Counted from the stretch's first letter, positions 1 to 8,392 are shown. The stretch is DNA of 64,000 nt from Shewanella gaetbuli (GCF_023284065.1 NZ_JAKIKP010000003.1:1-64000); one strand, 5' to 3'. Numbers and translations: made by a program. Notes: generated by a model not told the origin, from the letters alone.

Positions 1-108
1 AGAGCTGTGGTACCACCTGATCCCATTCCGAACTCAGAAGTGAAACACAGTATCGCCGATGGTAGTGTGGGGTCTCCCCATGTGAGAGTAGGTCATTTCC
101 AGACGCCA
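1..108 (+). rRNA. rrf: 5S ribosomal RNA, 3' part (5' end outside window)
   Basis: The first ~108 bases match the bacterial 5S rRNA consensus. They include the CCGAACTCAGAAGTGAAAC loop B/C segment, the GCCGATGGTAGTGTGGGG segment and the GAGAGTAGG segment. By comparison with E. coli 5S, about 14 bases are missing at the left edge. The exact 3' end (about 108) is estimated from that alignment. It marks the end of an rRNA operon transcribed into the window. Confidence 0.95.
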
Positions 109-120
109 AATAAGATAAAA

Positions 121-148
121 AGCCCACAGCTAACGCTGTGGGCTTTTT
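121..148 (+). terminator. rRNA operon intrinsic terminator
   Basis: The stem AGCCCACAGC / GCTGTGGGCT has a short TAAC loop and runs straight into a T tract, 12 bases after the 5S 3' end. This is a textbook Rho-independent terminator for the rRNA operon. Confidence 0.92.
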
Positions 149-177
149 TGCGTTTGTGGGTTTAATGCTTTTAGTTT

Positions 178-870
178 GTCATCTTCGAGATCTGTTGTCG
201 AGGCTCTGCAGTTATTGTTTTTGAATGCAGATTCCGGCTCAAAAGCATTGCCGGAATGACGTTGGTTGAGTGCGCCGTAATGACGAGGTTTGAGCGCTGT
301 CATAATGGTGAGGCTTGAGTGTTCTCGCAATGACGTGAGTTGAGAGCGTCAGAATGACTTGGTTTGTGCGTTGCGGTGATCATACGGCGGGACTTGATGC
401 TCCTAATCCGTCATCCTCGAGATCTGCTATCGAGGATCTGCAGTTGCTTAATGCAGATTCCGGCTCAAAAGCATTACCGGAATGACGCGCATTAAGTGTT
501 GTCGTAATGACGTAGGTTGAGTGTGCCGTAATGACGGGGTTTGAGCGCTGTCATAATGGTGTTCTCGCAATGACGTAGGTTGAGTGCGTCAGAATGACCT
601 AGATTGTGCGTTGCGGGCTTTATGCTCCTAATCCGTCATCCTCGAGATCTGTTATCGAGGATCTGCAGTTGCTTAATGCAGATTCCGGCTCAAAAGCATT
701 GCCGGAATGACGCGCGTTAGGTTTTGACGTGGCTTGAGCGCTGTCATAATGGTGAGGCTTGAGTGCGTCAGAATGACTTGAATTGTGTATTGCGGTGATC
801 ATACGGCGGGACTTTATCCTCCTAATCCGTCATCCTCGAGATCTGTTATCGAGGATCTGCCGTTAGCTAT
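178..870. repeat. Tandem array of a ~195-230 bp palindrome-containing unit (3 full, 1 partial)
   Basis: A ~78-84 bp block starts at 178, 410 and 635. A truncated copy, holding only the TCCTCGA hairpin half, starts at 829. Each full block has two hairpins. One is ATCCTCGA paired with TCGAGGAT. The other is ATTCCGGC paired with GCCGGAAT around an AAAGCATT loop. Blocks are separated by related spacer DNA ending in CTCCTAATCC, giving periods of 232, 225 and 194 bp. The last partial copy ends about 10 bases from the mutT stop codon. I see no coding content. This looks like an intergenic palindromic (REP/MITE-like) family amplified in tandem. Mobility is not shown. Confidence 0.85.
261..381. repeat. 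Short ~24 bp sub-repeats inside the array spacer
   Basis: Between the first and second large blocks the DNA is itself a tandem of five degenerate units of about 24 bp, at roughly 261-284, 285-308, 309-334, 335-358 and 359-381. Most follow the pattern G-N-GGTTGAG-N(8-10)-AATGAC, although the last one is divergent. The same units recur after the second and third large blocks (about 488-625 and 713-800). The shared AATGAC end also closes each large block, so the small units may derive from its edge. Confidence 0.65.
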
Positions 871-872
871 TG

Positions 873-1283
873 CTAAATCTCAAACTCAGCTAGTATTCTG
901 TTTAATATAGGTTTATTCGCTTCAGGGAAATCGTAATCTGCTAACTGCTGCAACGAAACCCATTCAATTTGTTGCTGTTCCATGCCTTTTGCTTCACCTG
1001 AAAAATCTGTGACTAAATGAATATCTAGCCTGACATGTTTATCTGGGTAATTATGGCTGATATCCATAAATGGGGCTGAACTGTTAACGGTTATGTTTAC
1101 TTCTTCTTTAAGCTCTCTAATTAAAGCCTGTGTAACGGTTTCATCTGATTCCACCTTACCGCCTGGAAACTCCCACTTACCGCCCTGATGGAGGTGTCCA
1201 TGGCGCTTAGCGAGTAAAATTTGCTTGTTATTATTCAAAATAACGCCTACAGCGACGTGAACACGTTTAGTTAGCTTAGTCAT
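873..1283 (-). CDS. mutT: MutT-type 8-oxo-dGTP diphosphatase (Nudix hydrolase)
   Basis: A 136-residue Nudix protein; E. coli MutT has 129. The family hydrolyses 8-oxo-dGTP to the monophosphate in the cytoplasm, keeping oxidised guanine out of DNA. The Nudix box spans residues 42-64, with the Gly, first Glu and the R-E-L-K-E-E core in place. Its penultimate Gly is replaced by Asn (E-E-V-N-I), a mild deviation. The substrate-pocket motif W-E-F-P-G-G precedes it. It is the last gene of the pilD-coaE-zapD-yacG-mutT run, with only 5 bases between the yacG stop and this ATG, so it is probably cotranscribed. A broader Nudix substrate range cannot be excluded from sequence alone. Confidence 0.9.
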   Translation of the reverse strand: MTKLTKRVHVAVGVILNNNKQILLAKRHGHLHQGGKWEFPGGKVESDETVTQALIRELKEEVNITVNSSAPFMDISHNYPDKHVRLDIHLVTDFSGEAKGMEQQQIEWVSLQQLADYDFPEANKPILNRILAEFEI

Positions 1284-1288
1284 GTTTA

Positions 1289-1510
1289 TCAGTCTTCTTT
1301 AAAAAATGATTCTTCTTCATAGCCAATATCATCCAGTTCACTAAATAAATTGGGGTCTATAGTGGTTTTAACTGGAATGGCGTGCTTTTCATCTGCCCAG
1401 TCACCTAGATCGATGAGCTTGCATCGTTCACTACAAAATGGTTTGAATTTTTCTTCTGCAGACCAGTTAACTTGGGTCTGGCATATTGGGCAGTTTACGG
1501 TTAATGACAT
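1289..1510 (-). CDS. yacG: DNA gyrase inhibitor YacG (zinc-binding)
   Basis: A small 73-residue protein with the YacG zinc finger: Cys7-x2-Cys10 and Cys26-x3-Cys30, followed by the family's I-D-L-G-D-W motif. In E. coli, YacG binds GyrB and blocks DNA binding by gyrase. The C-terminal tail is acidic (E-E-E-S-F-F-K-E-D), as in homologues. It lies between zapD and mutT in the usual gammaproteobacterial order. The ribosome-binding site is weak, so translation may depend on coupling to zapD upstream. Confidence 0.93.
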   Translation of the reverse strand: MSLTVNCPICQTQVNWSAEEKFKPFCSERCKLIDLGDWADEKHAIPVKTTIDPNLFSELDDIGYEEESFFKED

Positions 1511-1560
1511 AGTGCTGTTACTTTCTCGCTAACAAATTAATAGAGGGGATCTTAAAAGGT

Positions 1561-2295
1561 TTAACTACAAGTAGCTAGCTTGAATTGAATTGTTTTATCT
1601 GTATGACGCTGATGATCAAAGTCGACAAAGTGAATGGCGTATCGATTTCTGTGGCCGCTAATGGTGGGATAGCACTCTTGCGTTGTATCTATTTTGACTC
1701 TTATCAAAGAAAGCGTTTGGCTGCTGTTGCCTTGATAAAATCCGGCTTTAGCATCGGTAAGGGTAAAGTCAGATGTGCTGCGGATTAATTCTAAAATTAA
1801 TCCTATTGGTGTCAGTAATGGCTGAAATTGGTCAACCCAACATTGTAAATCAAGTTGGCGTTCTTTCCATGGCTTTGCAAGCCAATGGTGCAGCTGTGGT
1901 AAGTCAAAATTACAACAGGCTCCAGGCATACCAAAACGTTGCCTTAATGCAGATAAAAATTTGTCTTTTTTAAGATGAATACCAATTCGGTCAGGGGATT
2001 GTAATGGGGTTTTAGCTGCTGATAAGCGGCTTATAAACTCATTAATTTGTTGCTGATCTACGTGCGGAAGCTCAAGCCATTTTGAGAGAGTAATAATGTA
2101 TCTATCAATATCTTTTAAGACATCGGAACGATAATCACAACGATCTGTTAATTCACATAATGAAAATAAGGGGTAAAAAGAGTGCTGCTGGGTATCTTGA
2201 GTTAAACTTTTATGTAATTGACTCGCCAAGTATTCTAACCGTAAATAACTACGAATTTTTTCGTTTAATGGCTGTTCGTATATTAATTCGGTCAT
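1561..2295 (-). CDS. zapD: Cell division protein ZapD (YacF family)
   Basis: A 244-residue protein, close in size to E. coli ZapD (247). It starts one base after the coaE stop codon. ZapD binds the C-terminal tail of FtsZ at the division ring and bundles filaments. The sequence has the family's N-terminal pattern (Y-E-Q-P-L-N-E-K-I-R-S-Y-L-R-L-E near residue 6) and the all-helical first half. The second half carries the W-K-E-R-Q-L-D and H-F-V-D-F segments of the beta domain. Close linkage with coaE and yacG is conserved across gammaproteobacteria and supports the call. Confidence 0.93.
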   Translation of the reverse strand: MTELIYEQPLNEKIRSYLRLEYLASQLHKSLTQDTQQHSFYPLFSLCELTDRCDYRSDVLKDIDRYIITLSKWLELPHVDQQQINEFISRLSAAKTPLQSPDRIGIHLKKDKFLSALRQRFGMPGACCNFDLPQLHHWLAKPWKERQLDLQCWVDQFQPLLTPIGLILELIRSTSDFTLTDAKAGFYQGNSSQTLSLIRVKIDTTQECYPTISGHRNRYAIHFVDFDHQRHTDKTIQFKLATCS

Positions 2296-2296
2296 G

Positions 2297-2905
2297 TTAA
2301 AGGGTCTGTTGGGCTAGTTTTAAGTATTGATTATGTAAAGCGTCAACACTAACGGTTAAGTCGGCTAAGTCACCTTGATTATCAATAACATCATCTGCCT
2401 TGGCTAAGCGGTCTTTACGGCTTATTTGGCTAGTAATAATTTGCTCAACTTGGCTGTCAGGTACGTTGTCACGTTGGCTTGTTCTTGATATTTGTATCTC
2501 TGGTGCTACATCAACAACTAAAGTCTTATTGACTAACCTATCTAACCCATTCTCAAATAGCAAGGGCACAACCATGATTACATAGGCTGAGGTTGCCTGA
2601 GCCACTTGTTGTAACATGGTTTGACGAATAAGCGGGTGAAGTAAATTGTTAAGCCATTGCAGCTCTTTGTCATCGGCAAAAATGATGTTTCTTAATACGG
2701 CTCTATTTAAGCTACCGTCAGTGTTGCAAATGTGTTCGCCAAAATGCTGTTTAATTTGCTGTAAGCCAGGTGATTGAGGCTCAACGACTTGTCTGGCAAC
2801 AATGTCTGCATCAACTAAGGTTATGCCTTTATCCGCAAAAAGATTGGCAACAGTCGTTTTGCCACTTCCTATTCCCCCTGTTAGGCCGACAATAAATTTG
2901 GCCAT
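2297..2905 (-). CDS. coaE: Dephospho-CoA kinase
   Basis: Catalyses the last step of coenzyme A synthesis, phosphorylating the 3'-OH of the dephospho-CoA ribose with ATP. It has 202 residues, normal for the family. The P-loop G-L-T-G-G-I-G-S-G-K-T occupies residues 7-17, and the D-A-D motif of the substrate site lies near residue 33. The lid region includes the typical S-R-x-x-Q-R-D. The ATG lies 3 bases after the pilD stop and 1 base separates it from zapD, so these genes form one transcript. Confidence 0.96.
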   Translation of the reverse strand: MAKFIVGLTGGIGSGKTTVANLFADKGITLVDADIVARQVVEPQSPGLQQIKQHFGEHICNTDGSLNRAVLRNIIFADDKELQWLNNLLHPLIRQTMLQQVAQATSAYVIMVVPLLFENGLDRLVNKTLVVDVAPEIQISRTSQRDNVPDSQVEQIITSQISRKDRLAKADDVIDNQGDLADLTVSVDALHNQYLKLAQQTL

Positions 2906-2908
2906 GGG

Positions 2909-3835
2909 TTATAAGGTTCCTAAATACCAGTTGATAATGTCATGTCCCCAAATGAGTGCTATCCAGCCTGCTGCAGCTATATAAGGGCCAAAAGGAATGG
3001 GTTTGCCACTGTGTAATTTTTTAGTGATTATCATAGTGATGCCCACCACGGCCCCCACTAATGATGATAGTAATATTATCAACGGTAGCATTTGCCAGCC
3101 TAACCAAGCACCAAATACCGCCATTAATTTGAAGTCACCATACCCCATGCCTTCTTTGCCTGTGATTATTTTAAATAACCAAAATACAGACCATAAGCTT
3201 AAATAACCTGCTGCTGCGCCAATGAGTGCATCAGTGGTACTGGCAAATACCCCATTTAAATTTATGAGCAAGCCAAGCCATAATAACGGTAAGGTGAGTT
3301 GATCTGGCAGTAGCATTTCATCTAAATCAATACCGGTTAAGGCGACTAAAAAACAGGTTAATATTGCGGCAAAAATGAACTGAGTTGTAGGTCCTAAGTA
3401 AACGGCTAAGGTTGCCACTAATGCACCTGTAATAAACTCCATTACAGGGTAGCGGGCAGAAATTTTCTCACTACAACTGGCACATTGGCCTTTAAGCATC
3501 AGCCAGCCTAATATGGGTAAGTTATGCCAAGGCTTTATTTTACTGTGACATTTGGGACAAGCTGATGTAGGTACAATGATATTGTACTTTTCAGGAAAAC
3601 GATCAATAGGTTTATTTAAGCGCTTTTCTCCGATATCTTTAACAATATCAGGATGATACTCAGAAAGGTAAAAATTACATTCACTTTGCCATTCACGTTT
3701 CATCATCACCGGTAAGCGATGAATAACCACATTTAAAAAGCTACCAATGGTGGCCGCAAAAATAAAGCAAAGGGCAACAAATACGCTAGGGTACGACTGC
3801 ATTGTTGCAGCAAATGTTTGTAAATATTCAGTCAT
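2909..3835 (-). CDS. pilD: Prepilin peptidase / N-methyltransferase PilD
   Basis: An inner-membrane aspartyl protease that removes the leader from type IV prepilins and N-methylates the new N-terminal Phe. It has 308 residues with about eight hydrophobic segments. The cytoplasmic zinc-type tetracysteine (Cys93, Cys96, Cys118, Cys121) is present. Catalytic aspartates lie in G-I-D-L-D (170-172) and in G-Y-G-D (Asp234). It follows pilC after 31 bases. It is the only prepilin peptidase in this window, so it probably serves PilA and all Msh pilins encoded 48 kb away, and possibly type II secretion pseudopilins. Confidence 0.96.
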   Translation of the reverse strand: MTEYLQTFAATMQSYPSVFVALCFIFAATIGSFLNVVIHRLPVMMKREWQSECNFYLSEYHPDIVKDIGEKRLNKPIDRFPEKYNIIVPTSACPKCHSKIKPWHNLPILGWLMLKGQCASCSEKISARYPVMEFITGALVATLAVYLGPTTQFIFAAILTCFLVALTGIDLDEMLLPDQLTLPLLWLGLLINLNGVFASTTDALIGAAAGYLSLWSVFWLFKIITGKEGMGYGDFKLMAVFGAWLGWQMLPLIILLSSLVGAVVGITMIITKKLHSGKPIPFGPYIAAAGWIALIWGHDIINWYLGTL

Positions 3836-3866
3836 TATTATTCTTCAAATAGTTATTTTTACATTT

Positions 3867-5129
3867 TTAGCCGACGATTTTACCCATCTGGAATATTGGT
3901 AAGTACATCGCGACTATCAATCCTCCTACTAATGTACCGATTACCACCATCATGATTGGTTCTATTAAACTAGACAAAGCATCTACGGCATCATCGACTT
4001 GCATTTCGTAAATATTGGCAACTTTATTAAGCATATCATCAAGTCCACCGGACTCTTCGCCAATCATCACCATTTGAATCAGCATATCTGGGAATAACCC
4101 GGTTGTGCGCATGGCCACGTTCATTTGCATACCAGCCATCACTTCTTGACGAACTTTTAATAAAGCATCACGGTAAACTGCATTGCCTGAAGCCCCTGCG
4201 GCAGACTCTAAACCATCAATTAATGGGACGCCTGCGGTAAAAGTGGTTGCTAAAGTACGAGCAAAACGTGCCATTGCTCCTTTATGAAGAATATCACCGA
4301 TAGCTGGAATCTTAAGAATTAAGCTGTCTATTTTGTCACGAAAGGCCTGGGAGTTTCTGTGAGTTTTTATAAATAAGAATATTGTGCCGACAATAACACC
4401 CAATATGATATACCAAGAAGTTTGTAGAGCTCTTGAAATAGCTAATATAAGCTGAGTAAACGCTGGTAGTTCGGCCCCAAAACCTTTAAAAATCTCTTCA
4501 AACTGAGGTACAACGAATAATAGGAGTAATGTTGTTACCAATATAGCGACAACTACAACAGCAATAGGATAAAACATAGCTTTTTTGATTTTGGATTTTA
4601 AAGCTTCTGACTTCTCTCGGTAAGTAGCAATCCTATCAAATACAATATCGAGTGCCCCAGAATGTTCACCCGCAGCAACTAAATCGACATATAAGTCATC
4701 AAAGTATTGGCGATGAGGGCGCAAGGCATCCGATAAAGGTATACCCGACTGTACATCAGATAAAATACCGCCTAATAGCTCTCGAAATTTGGCTTTTTCG
4801 TGACCTTTTCCCAACAGCTCAAGAGTAGTCACTAACGGTACACCTGCTGATAACATTGTGGCAACTTGACGAGTGAACATCGCAATGTCCATCGCAGAGA
4901 CTTTTTTCTCACTTTTAAACAGTGGGGCGGCTTTCTTTCGGACACTTTTGGGATTAACTCCCTGAGCTTTAAGAGTACTACGAATCTCAGCAACAGAAGT
5001 TCCTCGAAGTTCACCTGAGGTTTTTTTTCCGTCTTTATTTGTACCTTTCCATTCGAAGATAAATACCTTCGGTTGATGTTTTACATCCTTTTTAGTACGT
5101 GATTTTCTTTTCGCTGCTGCGGTAGCCAT
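3867..5129 (-). CDS. pilC: Type IV pilus inner-membrane platform protein PilC
   Basis: A 420-residue polytopic platform protein on which the PilB ATPase drives pilin insertion. Two GspF/PilC repeats are visible. The first has M-F-T-R-Q-V-A-T-M-L-S-A-G-V-P-L near 85-100. The second has F-A-R-T-L-A-T-T-F-T-A-G-V-P-L near 290. Both are followed by transmembrane helices, around 185-215 and 390-415, plus one near 235-255. The first ~60 residues are basic (K/R-rich), as in the cytoplasmic N-terminus of PilC. An AAGGA ribosome-binding site sits 8 bases before the ATG. About 130 bases separate it from pilB. Confidence 0.96.
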   Translation of the reverse strand: MATAAAKRKSRTKKDVKHQPKVFIFEWKGTNKDGKKTSGELRGTSVAEIRSTLKAQGVNPKSVRKKAAPLFKSEKKVSAMDIAMFTRQVATMLSAGVPLVTTLELLGKGHEKAKFRELLGGILSDVQSGIPLSDALRPHRQYFDDLYVDLVAAGEHSGALDIVFDRIATYREKSEALKSKIKKAMFYPIAVVVVAILVTTLLLLFVVPQFEEIFKGFGAELPAFTQLILAISRALQTSWYIILGVIVGTIFLFIKTHRNSQAFRDKIDSLILKIPAIGDILHKGAMARFARTLATTFTAGVPLIDGLESAAGASGNAVYRDALLKVRQEVMAGMQMNVAMRTTGLFPDMLIQMVMIGEESGGLDDMLNKVANIYEMQVDDAVDALSSLIEPIMMVVIGTLVGGLIVAMYLPIFQMGKIVG

Positions 5130-5261
5130 AAAGCGATTCCTTGAAATTTTGATTATCTATAATGTGAGTTATTATTGTGTAGATAGTCATTGAAAGCGAA
5201 ATGTTAGTAAATATCTATAACCTATTGCTAAGATTAAACACAGCTGATGATAAAAGTGTAG

Positions 5262-6971
5262 CTAATTAAAACTGGTGACGCGGTTAATTTCAGCAATGCT
5301 GGTGACACCTTTAACGACTTTCATTAACCCTGATTGGCGCAAATCACGCATACCGGTATTTTTGGCTTGGGTGGCAATTTGTAATGAGTTACCGCCCTCC
5401 ATAATGGTGCGGGCAATTTCATCGGTCATTTTCATTACTTCATAAATACCGACTCGGCCTTTATAACCCCCAGAGCAAGCATCACAGCCTATAGGTTTAT
5501 AGACGGTAAAGCCAGTTTCAATATCTTGTTGAGTAAAGCCTAAACGCTGTAACTCAGCAGATGGAATGTCTTCAGGTTGTTTACATTCAGGGCATAAGCG
5601 TCTTGCCAAACGCTGAGCAATAATCAGGTTAACGGAGCTGGCAATGTTATAGCCAGGCACGCCCATATTAATTAAACGGGTTAAAGTTTCTGCTGCTGAA
5701 TTGGTATGCAGCGTTGACAACACCAAGTGACCAGTTTGTGCCGCTTTTATGGCAATTTCAGCGGTTTCTAAATCACGTATCTCACCCACCATCACCACAT
5801 CAGGGTCTTGTCGTAAAAACGAGCGTAGCGCTGAAGCGAAGGTTAAACCGGCTTTTAGGTTAATATGAACCTGATTAACGCCTTCTAAGTTAATTTCTAC
5901 GGGGTCTTCAGCGGTAGAAATATTACGCTCTTCAGTATTAAGGATATTCAGGCCAGTATATAGTGATACGGTTTTACCTGAACCGGTCGGCCCTGTTACT
6001 AGAATCATCCCTTGAGGTTTAGCCAGCATTTCTTCATAAAGTTGGCGTTGGTCGTCTTCGTAACCCAGTTTTTCAATGCCTAATTGCGCACTAGAAGAGT
6101 CTAGAATACGCATTACAATTTTTTCACCCCAAATTGTCGGCAAGGTACTAACACGAAAATCAATCGATTTAGTGCGAGACAGTTTCATTTTAATGCGACC
6201 ATCTTGCGGCACGCGGCGCTCGGCAATATCAAGCTTAGACATAACCTTTAAACGGGCAGAAATACGTCCAGAAAGGTTTACAGGCGGCTCAGAGACTTCG
6301 TGTAATATGCCGTCGATGCGGAAACGAATACGATAACGTTTTTCATAAGGCTCGAAGTGTAAATCCGAAGCGCCTTTACGAATCGCATCGGTTAAAATTT
6401 TATTGATATAGATAACAATGGGCGCATCATCACTGCTATCGCCTTCAGGCTCATCGCGCCGCTCGGTATCGGCAATTTCCATACCGGCAAGCGCTTCTTC
6501 ATCCGCACCAGCTAGATCAAGCCCTGAAATATCATCTTCAATGACTTTTTCTAAAACAGCTTGCAGCTTATCATCTTCAACTAATATGGCTTCAGCGTGC
6601 AGGCCTAAACTAAATTGGAAATCTTCTAAAGCCGATATATTAGTAGGGTCAGAAGTGGCTATATATAAGCGGTTTCCCCGTTTGTATAGAGGGAGACATT
6701 TATGTTTTTCGATTAACTTTTTATTAAGAATTTCTTCAATAATATTAGAAACATCAAATTCATTAAGGTCTAAAAGCGGTGTGCCATACTCTTCATAACA
6801 TAATTCAGCAATTTCCCTTGCTGAAATTAAACTATTAGAGACAATTGTGGACACTAAGGATTGTTTAGTTTGACGTGATTTAGCAATAACAGACGAAATC
6901 TGTTCTTCGCTTAACAACTGCTTTCGCAGAAATAGAGTTGATAATCCTAAATTAAGACCTGAATTTGTCAT
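5262..6971 (-). CDS. pilB: Type IV pilus assembly ATPase PilB
   Basis: The hexameric cytoplasmic ATPase that powers PilA pilus extension. I choose the ATG at 6971 (569 residues) over an in-frame TTG at 6983, because homologues begin at this M-x-x-x-G-L-x-L-G-L-S context. The Walker A motif G-P-T-G-S-G-K-T lies at 327-334, followed by Asp boxes (S-T-A-E-D-P-V-E), Walker B ([10 protein letters not shown]) and the His box. A tetracysteine zinc site (C-P-E-C ... C-D-A-C) lies near 470-510. The N-terminal MshEN-like domain lacks the R-L-G c-di-GMP motif seen in MshE at 50296. A stable hairpin separates it from pilA upstream. Confidence 0.96.
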   Translation of the reverse strand: MTNSGLNLGLSTLFLRKQLLSEEQISSVIAKSRQTKQSLVSTIVSNSLISAREIAELCYEEYGTPLLDLNEFDVSNIIEEILNKKLIEKHKCLPLYKRGNRLYIATSDPTNISALEDFQFSLGLHAEAILVEDDKLQAVLEKVIEDDISGLDLAGADEEALAGMEIADTERRDEPEGDSSDDAPIVIYINKILTDAIRKGASDLHFEPYEKRYRIRFRIDGILHEVSEPPVNLSGRISARLKVMSKLDIAERRVPQDGRIKMKLSRTKSIDFRVSTLPTIWGEKIVMRILDSSSAQLGIEKLGYEDDQRQLYEEMLAKPQGMILVTGPTGSGKTVSLYTGLNILNTEERNISTAEDPVEINLEGVNQVHINLKAGLTFASALRSFLRQDPDVVMVGEIRDLETAEIAIKAAQTGHLVLSTLHTNSAAETLTRLINMGVPGYNIASSVNLIIAQRLARRLCPECKQPEDIPSAELQRLGFTQQDIETGFTVYKPIGCDACSGGYKGRVGIYEVMKMTDEIARTIMEGGNSLQIATQAKNTGMRDLRQSGLMKVVKGVTSIAEINRVTSFN

Positions 6972-6987
6972 TTTATTAACCAATTAA

Positions 6988-7021
6988 TATGCATCGACTC
7001 ATAAAAAGAGTGCGATGCATA
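6988..7021 (-). promoter_or_regulatory. Hairpin between pilA and pilB
   Basis: TATGCATCGACTC (6988-7000) pairs with GAGTGCGATGCATA (7008-7021) across a 7-base loop, 13 pairs with one bulged base. It lies 40 bases after the pilA stop and ends 16 bases before the pilB ATG. No T tract follows on the minus strand. It is more likely an mRNA stabiliser, processing site or weak attenuator, letting pilin be made in excess over its ATPase, than a full terminator. Confidence 0.55.
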
Positions 7022-7060
7022 CTATTTTAATAAATTTTAAAAGTTTATTATATCTAAATA

Positions 7061-7519
7061 TTAAGGAGTTACCATTGATGTTGGAATATTTGCACCATCA
7101 ATGCATTGTGCTTCTGTAGCACCAGTAGCGCCTGCAGTTTGAGTTGCTGCGTAAGTTACAACACCATTATTGTCAACTGTTGCGGTAACAGTACAAGCAC
7201 CCTCATTGAAAGCAACTGTTCCACCAGAAGCTTCATCCCAACCACCTGTACCGGCAGTTGCTGGCAAAATAGTTACTTCAGTATACGTTGATGCGTCTGT
7301 AACAAGTGATGGGCAGCCAACGCCTGACTGTACACAAGCTACAGCCTTAGATGTTATAGCAGATACCCCTTTCATTGCAGCACCACCATGAGCGGCACCA
7401 ACATAATCGCGATAAGCAGGCAGTGCGATTGCAGCTAGAATACCGATGATCGCTACTACGATCATTAATTCAATAAGGGTGAAACCCTTAGCGGTTTTAA
7501 TTTGATTGATACCTTTCAT
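7061..7519 (-). CDS. pilA: Type IV major pilin PilA
   Basis: The start is the ATG at 7519 (152 residues). It has a strong GGAGAG ribosome-binding site and gives a class IVa leader of 12 residues ending in Lys-Gly, cleaved before Phe13. Mature Glu5 is present (F-T-L-I-E). The hydrophobic helix [20 protein letters not shown] is followed by a Gly/Ala/Thr-rich globular domain. There are four Cys, two near mid-protein (A-C-V-Q and G-C-P-S) and two near the C-terminus (A-C-T-V and Q-C-I-D), consistent with disulfides. An upstream in-frame GTG/TTG extension lacks signal features. PilB, PilC and PilD follow on the same strand. Confidence 0.95.
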   Translation of the reverse strand: MKGINQIKTAKGFTLIELMIVVAIIGILAAIALPAYRDYVGAAHGGAAMKGVSAITSKAVACVQSGVGCPSLVTDASTYTEVTILPATAGTGGWDEASGGTVAFNEGACTVTATVDNNGVVTYAATQTAGATGATEAQCIDGANIPTSMVTP

Positions 7520-7575
7520 TTTTCTCTCTCCGTAAATGTGCTTGGGCTTATTCATCCTAAAGGCTGTTACGTGGT

Positions 7576-7612
7576 GTACTAAATGCTTTGCGGGTGCGGG
7601 GGCAATTAGTAC
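7576..7612 (-). promoter_or_regulatory. Inverted repeat in pilA 5' region
   Basis: GTACTAA (7576-7582) and TTAGTAC (7606-7612) form a perfect 7-bp inverted repeat. It encloses a G-rich 23-base loop that can extend the stem through TGC/GCA. It lies 57-93 bases upstream of the pilA ATG, so it may be in the leader RNA or act as an operator. No confident promoter hexamers were found nearby. Confidence 0.4.
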
Positions 7613-8311
7613 TTGGTACGTAGCAGAGGCATCCATTATTGCCTAAGCCATACGGCACATGAATTTGCTATTGTTGACCTAATCGAACAGTCGATGAGTT
7701 CAGTTTGTTATCGTCTAATGAGTTTAGTTGATTTAAATATACTTTGCTGTTTTTTTCACCACCTAAAATTTAGGGGGGAAATAACAAGGTATAAATTAAG
7801 TTAACCTCACCTACTATGACTTTTCGGCTGATTTGCCAAATCCCTAGAGCCTATATTCTACTTAACTCTCGCCTTGTAATAAACTTGTTGTAAAAGTGTT
7901 ATTTCATTTTTTGAGGGTTAAGTTGTCTAAGTCTCTCAATTTCTGACAAGTTTTGACCGAAAGGTCACTTGCCTGTGTTAAACGTTATTACAAAGCCGAA
8001 TGAAATGGAATAGTTTTGGCCAGCAAAAGTGAAAATAAGTTAATAAATGTTCTGCTTATGTAATTTTGTAGTTGAAAACACCATATGAAAGGCGTGGTTA
8101 GTGGGATTTAAAGCTTATTTTATTGACAGTTTTTGGCTAGATGTCATAAAAATGACACTGAAAATTGGCGTGAAACATTGTGGTTACAACTGTGTCATTT
8201 GTTTCAGTGGCAGTGGTGAGGGTGATTTTGTTTTCTTGGTTTTGAGCTGAGGGATGTCAGTGCTGTTGACTGGCTTGAATTGAATTGATTTTCATCGAAT
8301 GGTGGGTTAAT
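7613..8311. other. Non-coding gap upstream of pilA
   Basis: About 700 bases, part of the ~0.9 kb between pilA and nadC, with no convincing open reading frame on either strand. It contains a cluster of TGTCA/TGACA boxes (8122-8260), described separately. I found no tRNA, no clear terminator and no sigma-54 -24/-12 pair with correct spacing reading toward pilA. It is probably the extended regulatory region of pilA, or holds an unrecognised small RNA. Confidence 0.5.
8142..8200. repeat. Overlapping TGTCAT/ATGACA inverted repeats
   Basis: TGTCAT-AAAA-ATGACA occupies 8142-8157. In addition, AAATGACAC (8150-8158) is the perfect inverted complement of GTGTCATTT (8192-8200). Further TGACA/TGTCA copies lie at about 8123 and 8255. 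The first element resembles a Pho box in its first half but diverges in the second. The arrangement suggests a multi-site operator or alternative RNA hairpins. The factor is unknown. Confidence 0.4.
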
Positions 8312-8392
8312 CGGCTTTCAATGGTTCAGCGTCTTATATGCAGACTTATTTTTGCACATATTAATACGCAAATACTGAACCATTAAAAGCCG
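8312..8392. repeat. 81-base imperfect palindrome downstream of nadC
   Basis: CGGCTTTCAATGGTTCAG (8312-8329) matches the complement of CTGAACCATTAAAAGCCG (8375-8392) at 17 of 18 positions. The stem can continue inward imperfectly through GCGT/ACGC and TGCA pairs. It starts 43 bases after the nadC stop (nadC is on the minus strand). No T tract follows on the minus strand, so it is not a standard terminator. A small palindromic mobile element or an mRNA 3'-end stabiliser are both possible. Confidence 0.6.

Noticed and set aside
130..802. Two short minus-strand reading frames (130-330 and 620-802) with a shared protein motif
   Set aside because: Their similarity (R-H-S-G-N-A-F-E-P-E-S-A) comes only from the repeat DNA; there is no ribosome-binding site and no gene context.
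178..870. CRISPR-like array
   Set aside because: Large units carry hairpins but are separated by related, not unique, spacers. Unit length is ~200 bp and short units are degenerate. No cas genes are present.
7520..7636. N-terminal extension of pilA to 7636
   Set aside because: It would bury the prepilin leader; ATG 7519 has GGAGAG and a correct leader.
7740..7763. Sigma-54 promoter for pilA on the minus strand
   Set aside because: The candidate GG and GC are 11 bases apart rather than the required 10.
8142..8160. Functional Pho box
   Set aside because: Only the first heptamer fits well and the second diverges. No phosphate gene is adjacent, so it is kept only as an unexplained repeat.
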